A DNA stretch of 5,426 nucleotides from Desulfobacula sp. Lineage in GTDB: Bacteria; Desulfobacterota; Desulfobacteria; Desulfobacterales; Desulfobacteraceae. The position numbers and the translations under genes are program-made. Where the stretch lies: positions 1 to 5,426 of the forward strand of contig NZ_JAIOSW010000387.1 in NCBI RefSeq assembly GCF_021107415.1. The letters run 5' to 3'. The first letter of the stretch is position 1. Every line of letters begins with the position of its first letter. Shown one piece after another: positions 1 to 5,426 of the stretch. The notes under the pieces are model-generated. The model ran no database searches. It was not told the origin of the DNA and saw only the letters and a list, made by a program, of their open reading frames with translations.

Positions 1-1566
1 CGCATTTATAACCTGGGTCAATTGATCTTTAGTTGCCGGTTTAGTAAGAAAACCTGAAAAACCGTATAATCTGAAATTGCTAACCACCGGGTCATTAGAA
101 TAACCCGTGCTAACTATCCCTTTAGCATCATGATCAATTTCAAGAAGTCTCCTCATGGATTCTTGTCCTCCCATTCCATATTGATTGGTTAAATCTAAAA
201 TCACAACATCAAAGGGTTGTTTTGATTCCATGGCCTTTTTATATATTTCAATCGCCTCTTTGCCATCGGTGCAGGTTTCAACATCATATCCTAATCTGTT
301 AAGTATCTGGGTCATAAAAGAACGAATCATCTCTTCATCATCCATTACAAGAATTTTCCCTGTGACAGGTTGCTTTACAGGCTTCTGTGTTATTGATGAT
401 TCCCCTGATTCTTGAAAGCCGGGCTCTTTGATCAAAACAGCTGCCGGCAGATAAACCGAAAAGATTGATCCTTTTCCCGGTTCGGATTCTGCTGTAATCA
501 GCCCTTTATGCTTACTGATAATAGAATGACAGATTGCAAGCCCCAACCCCTGGCCTTTATTAACGCCCCTGTCTTTTGTTGAAAAATAAGGATCAAATAT
601 TTTTTTCAGGTGTTCTTTTGATATACCGCACCCCTGATCTTCAAAGGATATTTTGATATAGTTGCCTTGACTTAATGTCAGGTGGCCTTCTTTTATAAAA
701 TCAATATTCCGGCAATATATTTTAAGCAGCCCCTTATTTTGCATTGCCTCTCTGGCATTCACTGCGATATTATGAACAACCTGCTTTATCTGAACAGCAT
801 CAATATATGCAGGCCTGATATCATCCGGTATTGAAATCTCTGACTTAGTGGCATCCCCCCTAAATTCTGAAATAATCGCATCTTTTATCACATCGCTTAT
901 ATTTGTTAATTCCTTAACCGGATTTCCGCCTTGTGAAAAAGTGATTAATCGTGTTGCCACTTCTTTTGCCCGGATACATGCTTTTTCGGCTTCTCTTAGG
1001 TTTTCAGACGTTTTGCCCTCAATGTTCAAATCCTCATTTGTCAGGGAAATATATCCTATGATCACATGCAGAAGGTTATTAAAGTCATGGGCAATACCAC
1101 CGGACAATATTCCAAGGGATTCAAGTCTTCGGGCATTCAAAATTTCTTCTTGCAATTTATGCAGCTTTTTCTCTGTCTGCTCAGCCTGTTTTTTGATCTC
1201 CAGTTTCTCGAAACAATTTTTTATTCGGATCAGCATTTCTTCCGGCTCACAGGGCTTGAGCATATAATCATCAGCCCCAAGTCGAAGACAATCAATGGCA
1301 AATTTAACATCGCCATAACCCGTCATAACTACGACCATTATTTCGGGATGTAACTTTTTTGCCTCTTTTAATACCTGAAAACCATCAATCCCCGGCATGA
1401 TAAGATCAGTCAATACCAGATCAAAGGAGGTGTTCTGTAACAATTCAATTGCTGCTTTTCCCTTATCAGCTGTAAAAACACGATACCCTTTTTGTTCAAG
1501 ATACAAAGTTGTACCTTTTATGAGGACAGGATCATCATCAACCAATAATATTTTATATTTTTTCAT
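1..1566 (-). CDS. Hybrid histidine kinase, REC-HisKA-HATPase_c-REC (3' end outside window)
   Basis: This is a soluble two-component hybrid kinase with a receiver at each end. The frame is open for 522 codons from the ATG at 1566 to the window edge, so only the last few residues are missing. REC1 covers about residues 4-118, with acidic pocket D10-D12, phosphoacceptor D54, T82 and K104. A short charged helical linker leads directly into HisKA, with phosphorylatable H160 in an 'AHDFNN' H-box. HATPase_c follows, with N-box N270, G1 box D310 and G2 box GQGLGL at 338-343. REC2 starts near residue 403, with D409/D410, D458, T487 and K509. There is no PAS domain, membrane segment or output domain, so input probably comes through phosphorylation of REC1. 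The H-box and N-box match the HPK4 kinase class. The start is 8 bases after the stop of the preceding kinase gene, suggesting co-translation and a shared pathway. The loop after D458 is atypical (see findings). Domain assignment is secure; the partner proteins are unknown. Confidence 0.93.
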   Translation of the reverse strand, partial: MKKYKILLVDDDPVLIKGTTLYLEQKGYRVFTADKGKAAIELLQNTSFDLVLTDLIMPGIDGFQVLKEAKKLHPEIMVVVMTGYGDVKFAIDCLRLGADDYMLKPCEPEEMLIRIKNCFEKLEIKKQAEQTEKKLHKLQEEILNARRLESLGILSGGIAHDFNNLLHVIIGYISLTNEDLNIEGKTSENLREAEKACIRAKEVATRLITFSQGGNPVKELTNISDVIKDAIISEFRGDATKSEISIPDDIRPAYIDAVQIKQVVHNIAVNAREAMQNKGLLKIYCRNIDFIKEGHLTLSQGNYIKISFEDQGCGISKEHLKKIFDPYFSTKDRGVNKGQGLGLAICHSIISKHKGLITAESEPGKGSIFSVYLPAAVLIKEPGFQESGESSITQKPVKQPVTGKILVMDDEEMIRSFMTQILNRLGYDVETCTDGKEAIEIYKKAMESKQPFDVVILDLTNQYGMGGQESMRRLLEIDHDAKGIVSTGYSNDPVVSNFRLYGFSGFLTKPATKDQLTQVINA

Positions 1567-1577
1567 ATTACTCTTTA
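1567..1577 (-). promoter_or_regulatory. Tight gene junction with overlapping stop codon and weak ribosome binding site
   Basis: The stop codon (TAA) of the upstream PAS kinase and the ATG of the REC-kinase-REC gene are separated by 8 bases reading AGAGTAAT. The only Shine-Dalgarno-like stretch, AAGAG, begins inside the stop codon and ends 4 bases before the ATG. A weak site placed this close to a terminating ribosome suggests translational coupling of the two kinases; coupling itself is inferred. Confidence 0.5.
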
Positions 1578-3974
1578 TTTTCCATCCAGTATTTCACGAA
1601 CTAAAGCAGACAATTCCTGACCCGTTAATGGTTTTTGAACATATTTGCTGATACCAATCTCACAAGCCATGTCCTTAGTAAAATTTTCATGATATCCCGT
1701 ACAAAGGATAATAGGCATATCTTTTCTTAATTTTAAAATCTTGGCAGACAGTTCTTCACCCGTCATCTGAGGCATTGTCATATCAGTGATGACGAGATCA
1801 AAAATACCTGGATTTTTAGTAAAGGCGTGTAATGCGGATAGCCCGTCTTTAAAGATTGCTACTTTATACCCTTCTTTTTCCAAAATTTCCTGTAATGTGT
1901 CAAGAATATCGGTTTCATCATCCACGAGCATGATCTGCTCAGTCCCTTTGGGCAAAATGTTTTCCATTTTTTCTGAAAAATTATGGGAACTCTTCTTTTC
2001 AATTACCGGCCAGAATACCTGAAACATAGAACCATGACCGACCTCACTGTATGCTTTGATGAACCCATTGTGCTTTTTGACAATGCCGTCAACCACGGAC
2101 AACCCCAGACCAGTACCTTTGCCAATTCCTTTTGTGGTGAAATAAGGGTCAAATATTCTTTCCAAGGTTTTTTTGTCCATACCCTGACCTGTATCACTTA
2201 CTTCAAGTTTGACATAATTACCAGGCATGGAAGAATTCGATGTGAGATGGTCCTGTTCTGCGATTTCAATATCGTCCAATGCTACCGTTAATGTTCCGCC
2301 TGAATCAAACATCGCATAGTAAGCGTTTGTACAAAGATTTATAACGATCTGGTGTACCTGGGTAGGATCTGCCATTACCACTGCCCGGGATAATATCTTT
2401 TCTTGTATTTCAATGGTTGCGGGTATTGAGGAACGTAGAAATTTGATCGCTTCTTTAACGATAAGAAATAACTTAAGCGGATTTTTTTTGTGTTTAGTCT
2501 GCCTGCTGTACATCAGAATTTGTTGAACCAGATCACTTGCCCTTTGAGCGCCTTTAACCAACAGTTTTAAATTTTTTCTTGCTTTATCCGGATCATTAAG
2601 GCTCATCTCTATCAGCTGGGCATACCCGAAAATTCCAGACAAAATATTATTAAAATCATGGGCAATACCTCCGGCAAGGGTCCCAATGGCTTCCATTTTC
2701 TGGGATTGTCTGAGTTGTTCTTCGATTGTTTTTTGTTCGATAATATCCGTTAAATTAACAACAAGTCCATTGCTTATTCCTTTAAGATCCTTTATCATCG
2801 CTGCACTAAAGAGAACATCAATGATCTCCCCATGTCTGGATAATCTCTTTGTTTCAAATCGAACAGGATTTCCAGATTCATAAATTTCTTTTATTTTTTC
2901 TTTGGTGATTTTTTTTTGATCCATGGGAACAAAGGGGATACGTTTGCCTTGCAGTTCATTCAAGCACCATCCAAAAACCTCAGTAAAGGCGGGATTCAAA
3001 TATACTGGATGCCTATTAACATCGTACACAACAACAGGATCGGGATTTGCTGCAAAAATGACTTTTAATCTTTCTTCACTCTCCCTTAGTGCTTCTTTGG
3101 CTTTCATGTGTTGTGTGACATCTGTCAACACATAAATTATTTGATCCTTTAAATAGGTAGTTCTAAACTCTATATTCTTTGACTGACCATTTTTACATCT
3201 GATCGAAAATTCCCGATTCTCGTCCAAATTTTTTTTTATATTGTCTTTTTCCGATATTCGAGCAATTCTTTTTCTATCCTCCTCATCTGGATAGACTTTT
3301 TCAAACCATTCTTTCCTGGAGGGAATATCTTTTAGTGTGTACCCGGTAATTTTTGTAAAACAAGAATTGATATAGAGGTATTGACCGTTATTATCAACCA
3401 TAGCCATACCATGGGGATTGCTTTCAAAAATTGTAGACAGCCTTTCCTTTTCTTTGTATAGGATTCTTTCTGTCTGCTTTTTTTCGGTGATGTCACGGAT
3501 TGCTTCGATGGCGCCAATCAAGTTTCCACAGCTATCATATAGCGGGGATGCTTTCAACCATACATGGATACCATCGCCACCTCTAAAGCTTGGCAGAAAA
3601 GCCTCACTGACCAAGCTGTCACCGTACTTCTCAATAAAATCATATGGGAGGAAAGCATCCTGATCATGGTCCATAATAAGGTCGATCAACACTTGCCTGG
3701 GTTCTCCCCAAAAAGGAATCGAATATGCATTGTCAGCCTTTCCGATCATATTTTCCCCGGACAATCCGGTCATTTTTTCAATTGCCCGGTTCCACACAAC
3801 TATTTTCTTATCCCTGTCGATGACAAAAGTAGGATCAGGCAGGGATTGAACAATATCCATGAACAGTTGACGGGTAGCCAAAAGCCCCTCTTTCAAACGT
3901 TCAGTTTTGAGGACGTCTTTTTCTAATTCCTTTACCCGTTGCTCCAATTCCTGGTAGGTTGATTTTATAACCAT
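1575..3974 (-). CDS. Soluble hybrid histidine kinase, PAS-PAS-PAS-HisKA-HATPase_c-REC
   Basis: This is a complete 799-residue cytoplasmic sensor kinase; no membrane segment or signal peptide is visible. It opens with a coiled coil (about 5-38). PAS1 (about 39-165) has the extended form with an 'IPFWGEPR' segment seen in many anaerobe sensor kinases. PAS2 (about 178-290) and PAS3 (about 303-415) follow, joined by short helical linkers. HisKA has H439 in 'GGIAHDFNN'. HATPase_c has N550, D594 (DTGQG) and GTGLGL at 620-625. The C-terminal REC (about 681-797) has D685/D686, phosphoacceptor D731, T759 and K781. All catalytic residues are intact, so it should autophosphorylate and pass phosphate to its own receiver. 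The PAS ligand (redox, light, small molecule) cannot be read from the sequence. The start ATG follows a GGAG at 8-base spacing. It lies between the small helical protein gene and a second hybrid kinase. No output domain is present, so an HPt protein or response regulator elsewhere is likely needed. Confidence 0.95.
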   Translation of the reverse strand: MVIKSTYQELEQRVKELEKDVLKTERLKEGLLATRQLFMDIVQSLPDPTFVIDRDKKIVVWNRAIEKMTGLSGENMIGKADNAYSIPFWGEPRQVLIDLIMDHDQDAFLPYDFIEKYGDSLVSEAFLPSFRGGDGIHVWLKASPLYDSCGNLIGAIEAIRDITEKKQTERILYKEKERLSTIFESNPHGMAMVDNNGQYLYINSCFTKITGYTLKDIPSRKEWFEKVYPDEEDRKRIARISEKDNIKKNLDENREFSIRCKNGQSKNIEFRTTYLKDQIIYVLTDVTQHMKAKEALRESEERLKVIFAANPDPVVVYDVNRHPVYLNPAFTEVFGWCLNELQGKRIPFVPMDQKKITKEKIKEIYESGNPVRFETKRLSRHGEIIDVLFSAAMIKDLKGISNGLVVNLTDIIEQKTIEEQLRQSQKMEAIGTLAGGIAHDFNNILSGIFGYAQLIEMSLNDPDKARKNLKLLVKGAQRASDLVQQILMYSRQTKHKKNPLKLFLIVKEAIKFLRSSIPATIEIQEKILSRAVVMADPTQVHQIVINLCTNAYYAMFDSGGTLTVALDDIEIAEQDHLTSNSSMPGNYVKLEVSDTGQGMDKKTLERIFDPYFTTKGIGKGTGLGLSVVDGIVKKHNGFIKAYSEVGHGSMFQVFWPVIEKKSSHNFSEKMENILPKGTEQIMLVDDETDILDTLQEILEKEGYKVAIFKDGLSALHAFTKNPGIFDLVITDMTMPQMTGEELSAKILKLRKDMPIILCTGYHENFTKDMACEIGISKYVQKPLTGQELSALVREILDGK

Positions 3975-4022
3975 TGTCCATTCTCCAAGAAATTGTTTCT
4001 ATTATTTAGCGAAAACTTTTCT
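3975..4022 (-). promoter_or_regulatory. 48-base intergenic gap with Shine-Dalgarno for the PAS kinase
   Basis: This is the longest gap in the cluster. It carries a good GGAG ribosome binding site (plus-strand CTCC at 3983-3986), 8 bases before the kinase ATG, which supports the start at 3974. The rest is AT-rich. I see no convincing -35/-10 pair and no terminator stem followed by a T run, so read-through from the upstream gene is likely. Confidence 0.5.
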
Positions 4023-4340
4023 TTATTCTTTTTTGGATCCAAAACAATTTAAAGCAGGTCTGAAATGATCATTAACATGATCCCAGAAAAGCATTTGAAT
4101 CAGGACAAACCGGTTATGACTTGAGCCTGAATTTTTCAGAATGTCATCCCATTTCTTCTGTAATTTAATCAGATTATTCCTCAGTTTCTCGTTTTTTATA
4201 TTAAGCTTCTTCTCAATTGCCTCCTTTCTTTCAAGTTCAAATTTGAACCTGTCTTCAATAAATAAACGGGAAAGCCTCTCATGGTCTTTCAATGCCTGCT
4301 CTTTCAATTGAGCTCGTAGTTCTGTGAGTTTATCATCCAT
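4023..4340 (-). CDS. Small charged helical protein of unknown function
   Basis: This is a 105-residue protein that I do not recognise. Residues 1-70 are almost entirely polar and charged, rich in K, E, L and R, with spacing that suggests long amphipathic helices or a coiled coil. After a short SGSSHN break at 71-76, the C-terminal 30 residues are more hydrophobic and aromatic (QMLFWDHVNDHFRP at 82-95), which could be a docking helix. There is no signal peptide or membrane segment. It is probably real: it lies on the same strand as its neighbours, begins 19 bases after the receptor stop, has an upstream GGAG, and no other in-frame ATG occurs before residue 83. Its place between a chemoreceptor and a sensor kinase suggests an accessory or adaptor role, but that is inferred from position only. 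A distant match to a small domain of unknown function such as DUF3135 is conceivable but unverified. Confidence 0.75.
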   Translation of the reverse strand: MDDKLTELRAQLKEQALKDHERLSRLFIEDRFKFELERKEAIEKKLNIKNEKLRNNLIKLQKKWDDILKNSGSSHNRFVLIQMLFWDHVNDHFRPALNCFGSKKE

Positions 4341-4359
4341 AAATAACAGGGCTCCGAAT
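4341..4359 (-). promoter_or_regulatory. Short junction with ribosome binding site for the small protein
   Basis: The 19 bases between the receptor stop (TAG) and the ATG at 4340 hold a GGAG (plus-strand CTCC at 4352-4355), 11 bases before the ATG. That spacing is slightly long but usable. It supports this start and argues for transcription together with the receptor. Confidence 0.45.
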
Positions 4360-5426
4360 CTAAATTTTAAATCGACTTACCATTTCATTAAGATTTTCAG
4401 CCAGTTTGGATAATTCGGTGGAACTGATATTGATCTGCTGGCTACCGGTGTTCACTTCTTCTGATGCCTGGCTGATCCCTGTAATATCCTGGGTGACTTC
4501 CCCGACTACAGCTGAGGCCTGGTTCACGTTTTCATTGACTTCCTGAACTCCTTCGGCTATCTGGCTCACATTGTTTGAAATTTCCTGGGTGGTGGCTGAC
4601 TGTTCTTCAATGGCAGTAGCAACCGTGGTGACAATACTATCGATATCATTAATGACTGTGACTATAGATTCAATTGCAGTGACGGATTGGGCCGTGGTGG
4701 TCTGAACCCCGGATATTTTTTCGCTAATTTCCCTGGTGGCTTCATCCGTCTGCTGGGCAAGGGATTTTATCTCTTGTGCCACAACGGCAAACCCTTTACC
4801 GGCTTCTCCTGCCCTAGCCGCTTCAATGGTGGCATTGAGTGCTAAAAGATTGGTCTGAGCGGAAATATCGGCAATGGTTTCCGTGACCTTGCTGATTTCT
4901 GAGGCAGCTTTTCCAAGCTCATCAACTTTTCTTGAAACTTCTTCGGCCTTTTTAACCGCATGAGAGGTTGTTTCACTGCCCTTGGCTGTATTGCCTGCTA
5001 TTTCATTGATGGTGGCAGTCATCTCTTCTGCCGCAGAAACAATGGTCTGGATATTAGCCGCGGTTTGTTCAGTGGCTGCGGCCACACTATTCATATTGGT
5101 AGCCATCTCTTCAGCAGCTACAGCCACACTGTTTGATTTTTCTGTGGTTTGTTTCGAATTTGTAGCGATTTGTTCTGAAACAGCTGAAAGCTCGGTGGAA
5201 GAAGCCGTCAGGGTCTGAGTACCGGATGCAATATCTGTGAACATTTTTCTTAAATTTATGCTCATCTCATTAAGGGCTTTTGCCTGAATTCCGATTTCAT
5301 CTGCCTGGTCAATATCCAGGGTCTGGGTCAAATCACCCTCTGACATTGCTTTGGCAAACTCAACCCCTTTATTGATCGGCCGGGTAATACCTAAAGTGAT
5401 AAAATAGCCTAACACCGACCCGACCA
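4360..5426 (-). CDS. Methyl-accepting chemotaxis protein, C-terminal part (5' end outside window)
   Basis: This is a transmembrane chemoreceptor of which 354 C-terminal residues are visible. The frame is open to the window edge, and the GTG at 5413-5415 is an internal valine. The visible part begins in the end of TM2 (VLGYFITLG), then HAMP (about 5391-5233, with a conserved proline in 'ITRPI' and 'DEIG'). A long antiparallel coiled-coil signalling domain follows. Its tip is highly conserved ([16 protein letters not shown]), with the turn glutamate at 4804-4806, and should bind CheA and CheW. Candidate methylation pairs are EE at 5107-5112, EQ near 5068, EE at 5023-5028 and EE at 4603-4608. 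About 143 residues precede and 147 follow the tip, roughly 20 heptads per arm and close to the 40H class. The protein ends in 'VSRFKI' with no NWETF-type CheR/CheB-binding tail. The ligand is unknown because the sensor domain is not in the window. Family assignment is secure. Confidence 0.96.
   Translation of the reverse strand, partial: VGSVLGYFITLGITRPINKGVEFAKAMSEGDLTQTLDIDQADEIGIQAKALNEMSINLRKMFTDIASGTQTLTASSTELSAVSEQIATNSKQTTEKSNSVAVAAEEMATNMNSVAAATEQTAANIQTIVSAAEEMTATINEIAGNTAKGSETTSHAVKKAEEVSRKVDELGKAASEISKVTETIADISAQTNLLALNATIEAARAGEAGKGFAVVAQEIKSLAQQTDEATREISEKISGVQTTTAQSVTAIESIVTVINDIDSIVTTVATAIEEQSATTQEISNNVSQIAEGVQEVNENVNQASAVVGEVTQDITGISQASEEVNTGSQQINISSTELSKLAENLNEMVSRFKI

Noticed and set aside
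848..1267. 139-codon open frame on the plus strand
   Set aside because: It lies wholly antisense to the HisKA and linker region of the REC-kinase-REC gene, where catalytic motifs are intact on the minus strand. Its translation shows no recognisable domain.
1081..2690. Similar DNA stretches around 1081-1120 and 2651-2690 as a possible repeat
   Set aside because: Both encode the H-box (GGIAHDFNN) of the two kinases. The similarity reflects shared protein family constraint, not a mobile or regulatory repeat.
3564..3926. 120-codon open frame on the plus strand
   Set aside because: It is antisense to the N-terminal coiled coil and PAS1 of the hybrid kinase. It has no domain signature and is best explained as a shadow of that gene.
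3988..4000. Small inverted repeat (AGAAA, 3-base loop, TTTCT) upstream of the PAS kinase
   Set aside because: The stem is only 5 bp and AT-rich with no T run after it. It is too weak for a terminator and likely to occur by chance in this composition.
5413..5415. GTG as a start codon giving a short receptor of 351 residues
   Set aside because: The frame stays open upstream to the window edge, and the residues there continue a transmembrane helix leading into HAMP, so the GTG is an internal valine of a longer receptor.
1..5426. Mobile elements, CRISPR arrays, tRNA or rRNA genes
   Set aside because: No direct repeat arrays, transposase motifs, inverted terminal repeats or RNA gene signatures were seen. 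Essentially every base is accounted for by the four coding regions and short junctions.

Overview
The window is a compact stretch of signal-transduction genes, all read from the minus strand. By eye it is moderately AT-rich (roughly 40% GC, not computed). Four coding regions fill almost all of it, separated by gaps of 19, 48 and 8 bases, with no visible terminator or promoter between them. It therefore looks like part of one operon that enters at the right edge and leaves at the left edge. The AAA/GAA-rich codon use, the 'AHDFNN' type soluble hybrid kinases and the REC-kinase-REC layout resemble sulfate-reducing Desulfobacterota (Desulfobacteraceae-like). That assignment is an inference from style, not from a marker gene.

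In transcription order (right to left): (1) the C-terminal part of a transmembrane methyl-accepting chemotaxis receptor, with the end of TM2, HAMP and a complete cytoplasmic signalling hairpin; its sensor domain lies beyond the window. (2) A 105-residue, highly charged, helical small protein that I do not recognise. (3) A 799-residue soluble hybrid histidine kinase, PAS-PAS-PAS-HisKA-HATPase-REC, with all catalytic and phosphoacceptor residues present. (4) A second soluble hybrid kinase, REC-HisKA-HATPase-REC, complete except for its last few residues beyond position 1. Its C-terminal receiver has an unusual loop just after the phosphoacceptor aspartate.

No DNA-binding, diguanylate cyclase or other output domain appears, and no cheA, cheW, cheR or cheB. 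Inferred circuit: the two kinases form a multi-step phosphorelay, in which the PAS kinase may phosphorylate the N-terminal receiver of the second kinase. The receptor either signals to a chemosensory array encoded elsewhere or is functionally tied to these kinases. The sequence does not decide between these options. I found no RNA genes, mobile elements, CRISPR arrays or substantial repeats, and no gene-free stretch over 300 bases.
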